From assembly GCA_013399115.1 (NCBI GenBank), contig VXAA01005665.1, positions 1,278,179 through 1,342,178 of the forward strand: a stretch of DNA of 64,000 bases, read 5' to 3'. Positions within the stretch are counted from its first letter, which is position 1, and the number at the start of each line of letters is the position of its first letter. Origin of the DNA: Anseranas semipalmata. Taxonomy: Eukaryota > Chordata > Aves > Anseriformes > Anseranatidae. This document shows, piece by piece, positions 37,601-48,935 of the stretch. The position numbers and the translations under genes are program-made. A model generated the notes under the pieces. That model did no database searches. It was given only the letters and a program-made list of their open reading frames with translations, and was not told the DNA's origin.

Positions 37601-39111
37601 TCATGAGCCACAGAGTTCATTGTACAAATCATGAAATTCTCTTGCAAATGGAAATAAGTATTCTGTAGAAGCTGGGATCATTGTATATGATGATAAAGGA
37701 CAGCCCTTGCCACCCCATATCACTGATGAGTGAGCTAATTTATGGCTTGATTTATTTTTTTTCTAGTAAAGAAACAACAATGGTTTGGCAAACATCACAT
37801 ATGTATGAAATAAGGTGAAAGAGAGAACCACAGAAATAAATGTGACTGCTGTTAAAGCTAGCTCACTTCAAAATCTGCCTAACACCCTGGACTTCTGTGA
37901 AATTACTCCTGATTCAGATGGACATAAGGAAGCATAGAACCCAGTTATTGCTTTTGCAAAGGGCCAGATGTAGCATCGTTCTGGGCAAGGAATGAAGAGT
38001 TTAGTTTAGTCCACCACCACCCCTCTCCCACCATAAGAATGACCTCTTATGTCAAAGTTGTCATTGGTCAGCATCCGAGCCATCTGAAAAAGCTGCCAGA
38101 AGTGTTCCAGTCCTGCTGACTGTCCCATGTCTTGTCTAGCCTAGGAAAAAATTAGTAGCATGTTAATGCACTGACTTCTCCCAAGACATAGAGACAACTA
38201 TACAGCTTGTGTCTAAGCCAATGCCTATAAATTGGGAGTGGGGTGATACTGGGAAGGATAAATGTCTAGCAGTCATAGACTGGTAGTGAAGTGTCCTTTG
38301 TTTCAAGTTAAACAATGTGCAATTACAACTGGGCAGGAAAAAACAGTGGAGGGACCAGGTGTTTGTTTGTTTGTTTTCTCTAAAGACCTATATCTTTACT
38401 GGAATTCATGGGATGTTTTCTGATAGACAATCCTTCTGTAGAGGATTTGGCTAAAATGACAGAGGAAAATCATGAGCAGATATTGCTGAGAAGTAGTTAT
38501 GTGAGAGAGCTGTGGAATGCAGGGAAAGGTCTGGGAATTAAATGTCCTTATACAATTCCCCAAGCAGAGTTTCTCTCAGTAGCTCTGCTAAGCTCCAAGA
38601 AATGGATATGACTGATTTCTAAAGAACGCGGTGCCCGGCACAGTGTGACTAACCCACATCCCCTTGCTTCTTGGTGGCCAAACGACCACTCAAATGCACA
38701 GTTTGCTGTGAAAAACAAAATCCTTGGCTGGCACAGAGCTGGCACCAAGATCCAGCTAAGTCTTGTGCAGTGGGACTGCTCTAACTTCATCTGGCTGGCT
38801 GGTGTGGATTACAGCAGCAGTTCCTTAGCAGTGAGCCAGACTTCAAACTGAATGCAAAAGTGTCTTGGTAAGACTCTTGTGTGAAAGGTCCCTTTGCTCA
38901 TCATCTCTCACCAGGAGCTTTTCCTTTTCCCATACACTGAAAATAAAAGTTAAAAAAAACCTTGAGGTTATTCCCTAGCTTCTTGATATGCCCTATTCTT
39001 TTCTAAATTGGTTTGTACCAGGTAGCAGTCTTTAGGAAATACCTGATATTCAAAAATCCAAGAAAAATGGTAAGAAACAAAGGATTATAATGGACCACAA
39101 AGTTATGACTT

Positions 39112-39144
39112 AAAAACAAACAAACAAACAACAACAACAACAAC
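39112..39144. repeat. (AAAC)n / (AAC)n simple repeat
   Basis: AAAC units grade into AAC units (about 39112-39144). Confidence 0.85.
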
Positions 39145-39452
39145 GAAACAAAAACACAGTCTGGAAGTACCTGGGTTTCTTATCATTTCCTATTGTAATG
39201 AATCAGAAAGCCTATTCACACAGACGAAGTGCATATTGCAAAATGACATCTCAGAGGGGACTTGAGCTGTGATGAATGAGGCTGAGGATTGCCTCGCTTA
39301 CTGAAGTGCTTGTGCCTCTTCTTAACCAAAAATCCCATAGCAGCTAGGCTAGAGAATACATATCTACATCCGATCTGATCTCAAAATTTGAGATATATGC
39401 ACTGATGTCTCTAAATATATTTATTCAAGTGCCTAGGCTTCTCTGAAAAATC

Positions 39453-39474
39453 TTTTTTTTTTCTCTCTCTCTCT
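39453..39474. repeat. T run followed by (TC)n
   Basis: A T run passes into several TC units, then into TATATATGCATATAC. Confidence 0.8.
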
Positions 39475-39618
39475 GTATATATGCATATACATTTTGGGTC
39501 AACCTGTTTTTTTGAGGGAGGGAGTTACTTTTGGGGGTGTTTTCTTCTCCAAAGCTCTTCAATTGACAGGAGCAAAATCAGTCTCTGGACTCCTAGGTTT
39601 TACTGGGTTTTGTTTTTT

Positions 39619-39710
39619 TGAGCAAGTCTGGTAACAATTCCATGTCTCAGTTTCCCATCTATAAAATGGAGGTAAAATTTAAGGCACCTTTTAAAAGCAC
39701 TTTGACATTC
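39619..39710 (+). mobile_element. MIR-like ancient SINE fragment
   Basis: The segment follows the order of the MIR consensus 3' half: GAGCAAGTCTGGTAAC, then TGTCTCAGTTTCCCATCTAT, AAAATGGAGGTAAAA and TTAAAAGCACTTTGA. MIR elements are tRNA-derived SINEs that predate the split of mammals and birds and survive only as rare, degraded copies in birds. Confidence 0.6.
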
Positions 39711-40898
39711 TCTTGTTAAAAAATATTAGCCTTTGCTGCTTACTTAGGTGTTGGTTTAACACCTATTATAAATCCTGTTAGATTTGCCTTTATGTTAAGG
39801 TGGTAACAGGAAGGTATCAGGTAACATCTACAACAACCACTAATACAGAAGTCAACTGAATTCAGCAGGATCTGCTGAATTTACTAATAACCCCAATTCA
39901 AATATCCGACAGAGTTGGAACTACAGTACTAGTCTGGAAATAAGGTATCTCTGAATCCTGAGACCGGAAAAAGCTTGTCTCCCACAGGACTCATCTCCTG
40001 CTGTAATATCAGCACCTTTACGTTGTGTCTTCAGCAATGTAAAGGCAGCACAACTTTTGAAGCAGATGGGCAGTGTGACTGTCAGATGTATCAATATCCT
40101 GACTCAAGAGAATATGAGGTCATAATTAAGGTTTTGCTTTAGAGCAGGAGTTTTAATAGCATAGATATTGTTCCTGTTATTTGTTTCAAATAGAAATCAA
40201 TAACGTACAGGGAACTGACAGTAGTGACAGGTATTGAAATTGTGAAAACTGCTGGAGACTTTCCTCTAACTTTTGCTTTTCTGTTATAAAAGGTTTGGAT
40301 AGTCTGGGTATATCATAATGCAACCCTCTTTGTCCATCCAAGAAAGATGAAGTAATGTGTAAACCAATTAATAATAATGTTAAGGTGCTTGATCCTAATG
40401 TACAACCTGGTTGCACACTCTGTGTGTTCCTGTACAGATTTCATTTTCTCTGATTTTTCACTTCAGCTGCTCATTGCTTTATTTAGAAATAGTTAAACTA
40501 TTTTTTCCCATTCTTTCCGTGTTCCTGATATGGGTGAAACAGTAAGTATTACTAGAAGATATGGGAATATAGCAATACATCTTTACTGGAGCTACTGCAG
40601 AGTTAGAGACCTTGCATCAACACTTCTATCAGTCTCTTAGACTTTAAAACTAGTGCCTCAGCTTGTATGGTTGGTTCAAAAGACTGTAAATGTGAAGTTT
40701 ACAGAAGTGTATGACAATGATATATTTGCCAGTAGCAAATTCGTCCAAGTGAGTTGTAGAGCTTGCACTGACAAATATAATTCTTAGGAGGTTTCGAACT
40801 GTCTCCTCCAGGCTATGATTAATTTCATTCGATATTCTTAAAGTTAAGGAAAAGAAAAAAGACTAATAAGGCACTCTGTCAATCACAAGTTCTAGAAC

Positions 40899-40915
40899 AA
40901 AAAAAAAAAAAAAAA
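40899..40915. repeat. Poly(A) tract, 17 bases
   Basis: An uninterrupted A run with no flanking retroposed sequence recognised. Confidence 0.9.
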
Positions 40916-41289
40916 TCAGATTAAGTAATCTTTCATGTCCATACTGTGGACGTGATTCTCATCTCACTGACATGAGAACGGTTCTGCTGTGCTCATAACC
41001 CATACAAGTGGATGAAGACTTAATTTTAACACCAGGCACTAAAATTACAGTCTGACGTATTTATCTCAAGTGATCTCCTCCAAAGTGGAGGCTATGTAAT
41101 AATGTGTTTTAAATTTACCTGTTCCCAAATAATACAAAATACCATATAAATGGTGAAATTATGTGCCCATAGTGAAATTCCACTACATAGTTAATATGCG
41201 GGACTATGAATATTGTGCAATAAAGAGTATTTATGCCATAAATTAAAGATTAAAACAGTAATTTACAGCTAGAATTCTACATTGTTATG

Positions 41290-41440
41290 GTCAAGTTATG
41301 AAGCAAATTGATTCATTCATCATGAAGACCGATTTTATGTGGGAAGGCAACTTCCAACCTAAGTACCTAATAATAGCAAACATCATTAAGATTGCCCAAT
41401 TGGCTAATGACAATGGGACTTTCATTAATCCTTGATGATT
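41290..41440. promoter_or_regulatory. Possible conserved non-coding element
   Basis: A non-repetitive stretch dense in transcription-factor-like words: the palindrome CCAATTGG at 41396-41403, TAATGACAATGGG just after it (homeodomain and SOX-like cores), and CATTAATCC. It is non-coding and lies in the gene desert downstream of CADM2. Conservation cannot be judged from a single sequence. Confidence 0.2.
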
Positions 41441-42319
41441 ATCTTTTATTTTTTTTTTTTCTTGTGATGATTCCATCACAGATTTGAATTCCCAAAGGAA
41501 GCTTTACCTTCTGATACCAGTAATATTTTTTTTTAAGAGAGGAAGTCACAGCTCAGGCACTATTTCTCTTCTCTGGTAATGCCCAGTCCTCCCCCTTCCC
41601 TGCCTCACCTCCACACAGGTTTTGCCTGTCACTTGCTTATTTGGCTGATTGGTTTCTCAGGTGGGGACCTTTACTGTGGTATTGGCTGTCATTGACCTCA
41701 GCTGCTGCTCTCACCTGGCTATTTAGGAGGCATGGGGGGAAGAGAAGAAGGGGAGAAAGTAGTAGTTATTTATTTTGTACTTCTGTGCAATGTCTCCTCT
41801 TTTTAAGTTTCTGCTCATTACAGCTTTTTACATGGTTTTGTTTTTTTTGTGCCTCAGTCAGGCCTGTGTCTTTTTTGTTTTTACATCAATATAGTATCAT
41901 TAGTTTGTTTTGTTTTGAGTTTCTTTTTTGGTCTTGGCCTTCTTGACTAGTGGGCCCTAGCTCTGTTTCCAGCGCTCTTTGATCACACCTCTGAAGACAG
42001 ACAACTGCAGCGCAGCAGCATGGCAGTGAGTAAAACTAACCTGCGCTTGGTGCAGCATCCAAATTTTCTTACAGATTACTCCTTTTATTTTTGAAGAAGG
42101 CCTGTGATAATGGGTGGGTTGTGTTTTCATGTCACAGAAAGGAGTCTGAATGCAAAGGGATGGACAAGTAAAGGGGTGTAAGGATTAAAGTTATCTGTGT
42201 TGATGTGACCATCAGTGCCTACCTCCCAGAGCAGAGTCTGGAGCTCTATGCAAACTCTGTGTGGGTGGATCCAGGTGCCTGGGACACAGTCCTCAGCTCA
42301 CTGACAACAGGCACACTTT

Positions 42320-42341
42320 AAAAAAAAAAAAAAAAAAAAAA
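42320..42341. repeat. Poly(A) tract, 22 bases
   Basis: An uninterrupted A run. I checked the upstream sequence for a processed pseudogene and recognised none. Confidence 0.9.
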
Positions 42342-43751
42342 TCAGTGTGGCGAGTTAGATAGCAGGAAATGCTTACAAAAGGGATGTGTCTGAACTTCCA
42401 CACTTCTCTGGAGCTTTGCCAAATTAGCTGAGCCTATAATAAATCAACAATTCATTTGGGCTCAGTACTGGAGCCTTCTACCTGAACCTCCTCCAGAAAG
42501 CAGGTCAAACAGCAGATTTACCAGGAAGGGTAATGGGGTTGCACAGTCCCCAGCGTCAGTGTTCTCAGTTCTGGCACGAGTGCTCTCCTGTAAAGTGGTA
42601 TGGCTCTGCAGGCACCCACGTTTGCTTTGGGGTGTGTTTGTCACCACTGCCAGCTCTTGGAAGAATAAGATTACAACTTGATTGGGTCAATGATGATGAG
42701 AATAACTTCAGGTTAATAGCTAGGGACCTACTGTTTCTTCTGCAATGTTAAATCGCCTGAAAAAGGAGGGGGAAAAACTCTCCTCTTCCTACCTAGCACT
42801 GCTTTTGTTTTCATTATGTGCTGGCTGCACAGGTGCTGGAAGCTCTGGGCTTTGAGTTGCCCCAGGTGGACTGGCCTTCTCCAGATCTGAGGTGAAATAA
42901 GATCTCCTCCACAGCAGGCCAGTTCTTTAGCCTGTTAGACTTATGTGAGGCACTGTTGCTGCTATTCACTGTCTGATTTTGAGACAGGGGTCTGTCACTG
43001 GTTCTGCACCTTGGCAAAACATGCAGAGCACAAGGCTGTCCGTTCTCTTGGCATCTGATGGCCATCTCGGTAGTGAATAGCTTAAGGGTGACCAGAGTAC
43101 TTCTCTCACTGAGAAGGGATTTTTACACACCCAGCTCAGGCAGCTGCAATTTTCCACTTGGCATGGCTCTCCTAGGAGTTGCCACCAGTGCCAGCATCTA
43201 CGTGGGGGCTGGCTCGGGAAAGGGACAGTACTTGATGTAGCTGTTGCAACCCTCTTCAAGCCTTTCTCATCATGGTAGATCTTTTCCAGCCATCCATGGA
43301 TGCTGTCACATGGGTGGCAATACAAACTAATACACTTAGTCATTCTTCTAATTTCTGTGTAGGTTTAGAGTGCAGTGGAAAAGTAAGAGCTAGCAGAAAT
43401 GGCTTGAGCAGGCGAAGGGGAGTTGGGCTTTTTGCCACTTTCTCACTATAGCTCCTCCGATGCCTCTCACTTCTGCTTTGCAATAACCCCTGCTACTCCC
43501 ATCACGCGAATCCTGATCGGAGTCTGTCAGTCATGCCTTCAATGTGCCAGATGTTACGCTGTGTTATGCCAAATGTGGCCTGAACCAAGTGCAAGCGTGA
43601 CTTGCTATCAAACAGTTTTCTCCTGTGAGTCAAACAAGATCTTAAAAAAAGAAAAAATAAGTGTGTTTATGTAAACATGACTGCTTTGTGTGTTGATCAA
43701 GTCTGTTGTTTTAGCTCTCTACATGTTAAAAAGCAGTATATTTACTAATCA

Positions 43752-43767
43752 TTTTTTTTTTTTTTTT
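43752..43767. repeat. Poly(T) tract, 16 bases
   Basis: An uninterrupted T run in intergenic DNA. Confidence 0.85.
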
Positions 43768-45835
43768 ACACAAGTTAACAGTGAGTAACCTCAAATAATA
43801 TGGGTGGAAAATAGCTTGAAAAGATGATTTTTTTTTTCTGTTGTAAAAGTGCATGGATTTTGGGGGTTGTCTGGAGCAATTTCACAGAAACAAGAGCAGA
43901 TTAAAGGAGGTAATGACATGTTTGTAATTTCATTCCTAAGGCTCACACTGTCCTTGCCTCTGTCTAGTTTTCAGCCTGGAGATAAATCAAGGGCTTCAAT
44001 TTCCAAATCTGTCATAGCGGCTTCACAAATAAAAATGCTGACAAAAAATATCTGCTTTTAAATGGCTACTTGCAAGCACTGACAACTAGCAGTCTATACA
44101 TCTTTCACCTTACAGGGAAAAGAAGCAGTGTGTATTGCCAGGAAAAATGAAGAGGAGAAAGGCAGTGCTCCTAAAGTTAAAGTAATCTAAAAGTATGACA
44201 ACAATAAACCACTTACAGTCATGTTCTGAATGCTAGATGAAAATAGATTTCAGGTGGTGTATTAACAGAGCCTCAGAGCTGCCTGGCATGGAAAAAATGG
44301 CTGTGGAGTTAAATATGAAGTAGAGAGACCATGTGGACAAGCACAGCTCCTTCCCCTGCCTGCTCCCCAGCTGCCCTTGTAGCTGCTGTGGCTGCTCCAT
44401 ATGTGCTCCATGGTGCCCACCAAGAGGGCTTGTGCATGACTAGGGAGGAGGAGGAAACAGGCACCATGAAAACCAGCACAGTTTATGTTGGTTAATGCTG
44501 AATAATTTGCTGTATCTCTTAGCTGCAGGCTCTAGCTCTTGCAGGGTATGAATTCCAATTAAAAGGCAGAGCTGGAGCAGCGGATACTAATAGGTAAGTG
44601 ATGCTGGTTACTTTGCCAAAACCAGGGGTGATGCAGAGCTGAAATGGCAGCTGGGGGATGCTGCCGCTGGCAGCACTGCAGTGTCCCTAAACTCCATGAA
44701 ACCCTGGCCATAGCCTCATGCAGTGTCCTATCACAGACATTGGTGTCTGTTGGTTACACCTAGCCTCCTTGGTGCGAGGGATTGACTTTTGTACTGAGAC
44801 AGCAGAGCCATATTGTGTTCCTGAATGTCCCCATATAGCCTTTCTGCCATTAGAGGCAGGATAAAAGTATGAGTTGGTCCCCCCACGCTGTTCCCAGGCT
44901 ACCTGGTTTCATGAGATATTTGTCCTGTTTCAGGCTGAAGATCGGAGGATAACTTGGTGTGTGGACTATGTGGTGCTCTGGGGCACCAGCCTGAGTGTGA
45001 GGTCTGAACTAATGTGACAGAAAAAAAGTGACTGCCCACACCTACGCTCTTCCCAGAGGAGCTCTGCTTGTTATTCCCTGATAAAGTCTGTACTTGGTGC
45101 CTTCTAGTTGCCAAGCCTTGTCTCCTTAAGGCTTCTGCCTGGGAAATCCTGGAGAGGGATGTCCAGCGGTTCCCAGTCCCAGGGAAGGAACAGTGCAGGA
45201 TCTAACCAGTTGACATGCCCTAGGTATGCCCTTTATTGTATGCATACGTATGTCATCCATATGGCCCCTAGGGTTCACCTGTGCACATACTGTGGGCAGG
45301 ATCTCTGATGGCTGCAGTCCCTGGTCAAGTGGGAACCATGCTAGCATCCTACAAAGCAGGCAAATGACCAAATGCTGCCGGGATGTGATCTGGCATCACT
45401 GCAGCCTTTGTCAGCTGGCTGAATTCAAAGACAGTCTGGGAAAGGTGGATGCTCTCATCTTGCTCTTCACAACTTGTGCTTCAAGGTCAAGCAAGCCCTG
45501 TGAACCTCACAAGTCTATTTTGGCTTTTAGTTATGCCACAGCTGTCAAATGAAGGGTTAGGAAAAATTTTTTAATTCAAGTAGAGAGCTTACCACATTGG
45601 AGCCGTTGAGAGATGTGGCTCAGTAAATAGCTCTTGCTGAATTTTTATTTCAGGGAAAGTTTCAGAAAATGAATGCTTTAATCTGTAGATCTGGAAAGTA
45701 ATCTGTGAATAAGGGCAAAAAGGTTTAGTATTTTTAGGATATATATGTTCAAAGGACTGTGCACGGTGCTAATGCTCAGCCATTAACAAATTGATCTTTG
45801 GCCCTTGTGCGTAGTTAAGTAGGAAAGTTTTATGC

Positions 45836-45935
45836 TCCACATTTTACAGATGGAAAAACTGAGACAAAATGCTTTGCTTGAGGCTGCCCAATGACAGAGC
45901 TGGCTTTAGAGCTCAGCATCTCTCTTTCCCAGTGT
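45836..45935 (-). mobile_element. MIR-like ancient SINE fragment
   Basis: Read on the + strand this is the reverse complement of the MIR core: ATTTTACAGATGGAAAAACT, GAGACAAAATGCTTTGC, GGCTGCCCAATGACAGAGC and TGGCTTTAGAGCTCAGC. The ordered match over about 100 bases is stronger than for the 39.6-kb copy. Confidence 0.75.
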
Positions 45936-48896
45936 CATTCCTCCAGACAGTGCTGCCGAGCAGCAAAAAATGAATCGGGGACACCTTTTTGCGAGACTTT
46001 AAAGGAATGACAATGGAATAAATATAACAGTCAAAACAAAAAGCAACCCAAACAGTCCCACTGCATTCTGAGTGCTTGGGTCTGCAGAGCAAAACCACTG
46101 CTATTTTGGTAAAACTAACACCAAAGACATTAAGTTTTATTATCAATATCAGATCATTGGCCATCTCTGTAATCACTGGACTGTGTGTTTGATAAAAGAA
46201 TGTTTGAGAACTGCTAGGATGTTATTATATATAATTGCTCTTTACAATGACTGGATATCTCTAGTGAAAATGAATCAGTGATCTCCACTGTAGCAGAATC
46301 TATTAAATAATTGGAGAGCATGGCCAGTATCTTTGATGCTGAAAGGAAGAAATTCAATAAGCAGTCTCATCAGGCTTTTTAACGCAGCAGAAAAAAAGGG
46401 CTGCAGGCAGGAACATACTGACACTACAGGTCAGTGAAGGTTTATGGATTTGTGTGCCTTAGAAAGGAGGCAGAACCTCTCTGTACAGGGCTGTTGAACC
46501 ATTAGGTACCTCAGGGGGTGTCAGAGTATTGTTGTGTAGCCTTCTAAAAATATAAATGGTAGGGCCAGACATCAAATGTTTCTCCCCTGCCCAGATTTTA
46601 TGAGAATATCATGCATCCTGAGGAGATGTCAGAACTGTGCTTCAGCTGTTTTGCTGCTTGACACTGGCACATTATCCTTGGAAGATTCATTTTCACATTT
46701 ATTAACCCATTTCTACCTCACAGAGCCACATCTTTCCATCAAAGAAGTGCCTGTTTGCCTTTGAGTTAATAGCTTAGATGTATACGGTGGCCTTCATTAT
46801 GAAAAAGCATTGAGCTCCCCCTGCTAGATGGAAGACAGCTGGTAGGTACTTAGTGCATTGCCCTGGGAGAAGAGCACTTGGCTGAAGAAAGCACAAAAAG
46901 TCCTTATTCTCCTCTAACAAGAGGTACCCTGGGATCTTTAATGTGACCATGGGACTGGCTTTCACTGGCTCTTTGGTGGGGAGCGGGAGGAACAACAGAA
47001 AAAAACACCTGCACACAATGCACCTCATGATGTGCTCTTTATTTGGAAGGCTGAAGGAGGAAAAGGGATCAACGGGCTTTGGGTATCGGGTTATACCTCC
47101 CTAACGTTCATGCTAACACTTGTGCTGGCATTAGCCTGTAGAAGGAATACTTGACGGAGTAGTTAAAAAAATTTGGTTAGTCATGTCCTCTTTAAAGATG
47201 GATAGAAAAAGAGCATGAAGCACCCCAGCTGAAGAGTTATTGCTTCTGCAATACCTTGGGGGCAGTTGATACATGATGCTGGGACAGTGTCAGAGTCAGC
47301 ACTGCTCCAAAACGGTGTGGTGGCCGGTTCTTGTAAATACAGATAATTTATCCCAACCACCTTGAGGAACGAGTCTTCCCAGTTGAAGGAAACTGGACAG
47401 GAGAAAGCACTAGTACTCCATTTCTGGGAGGCAGGAAACTTGGCAGGAAAGGCACACGGGGTGACTTCTCAAAGTCCCTTGGACAGAAAGCCAACCAGCT
47501 TGTCATGCTGGCCAGTGCTCAGGGTGAGTGGTGATGCAGTGAGAAAGAAGGCTCACAGAGAAGCTGGAGGACCTTGGTCTCAATATCAAATCCCTCTGTC
47601 AGTCCTGAAGCTGTGTGGCATGGGCTTGGGTGCAAGGAATAGAATGGAGTCACACCAATGTCTTCACAGACAGATGTCTGAATCCTTCTGACCTGCAGGC
47701 TATTTGTAAAGCACAGTCTGTTCTTTTGCTTGATATGGCATTGAAAATACTCTGGAGAGTGTTGTACTATCCAGATCTATCATGCAATGTCTGCAATACC
47801 TCTCAAGGAGTCACATTACCGTTGTTCAATAGCAGTCCAGGTCTCATGCTTTATTCCTTTCAAAAGTCTTAACTACAAGCTAACTTTAACTGTAAATTTT
47901 GCAGTTGTAAGGTTTTAATTAGTAATCTTATTCTAAAGATTGTCACCTTTAGGGAGATGTATCTACTGTATAACATGATCTAAGTGATTCAAGGACCACG
48001 TTAATATAAAACTTTTTTTGTTGTTTTGTGTTAAAACTGTGTGAGTGTGGGGTAATTCTAAAAGAGATCTATAGTATAGAAGTTAATGCTTTTCAAAAGT
48101 CTCAAATGAAGTTGGATTAATGTGAAATCATTTCTCTCATAAAACCTTCTCTTCCTTGTCCACCTTCTTCAAGCTTAAGCAAATTAAACAGTGAAGTCTC
48201 ACGCAGATCAAAGAGAATGTTAAACCATAACTTTCTTGACTTTCTCTTTTAGGATCAGTAACTTTTCATATCGGATGCAGTGCCTTGATTAGCTTGTTCT
48301 AACCTCTATGCTATGCTACAGTATTTCAATTAAAATTGATTTGCAGATTCATAACTCCCCAAAACAGTGAGGAGTTGAAGCCTCGCTGTTGTAGGAATAG
48401 ACCTCTGCTTAGGGTAGGCAATTAGAGAGGGCAAACAGGTACAGGAAAGCAAGATAATCCCAAGGGCATATAAAGCTTCAAATATTGATCCATGTTTTAG
48501 ACACTTAAAGCATCCCTTACTAGTGTTGGGTTCTCTAGGAAAATAGTGGCAAACTTGTATTTTGGGACAAGCTTCCAAGATATACCTACACTTTGCACTT
48601 GAGGCTTACTGGTAAATGGTCAGCCACAATGGGGGGGATTATCTTTGTTAGAGCATGGATGTAGATGGATCTGGAATTCAGAGCTTGCAGTTCTTGAGGG
48701 CTGAGGCTTCAAATCTTATCTAATGTGAGATAGTGTGTGAGCTGAACATCAAGCAAGAAACTGGGGCATGTATGTTCTGGCAGTGGGCTGCTGATGCCTT
48801 GCACTGCCTAGTGTCTTTGAAGAGGTAATCCTCACTGCTATGCAAAAATGTTCCAGTTGCTTTCCAAACAGCATGTCGCAGTTATCTCTCTTCCTC

Positions 48897-48898
48897 TT

Positions 48899-48935
<37 letters not shown>
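48897..48935. repeat. Long poly(T) tract
   Basis: About 12 T residues, an interruption CTC, then 24 T residues. It is the longest internal homopolymer region in the window. Confidence 0.9.

Noticed and set aside
42320..42341. 22-base poly(A) considered as the tail of a processed pseudogene
   Set aside because: The roughly 1 kb upstream contains no recognisable coding sequence or poly(A) signal, and no target-site duplication was seen.
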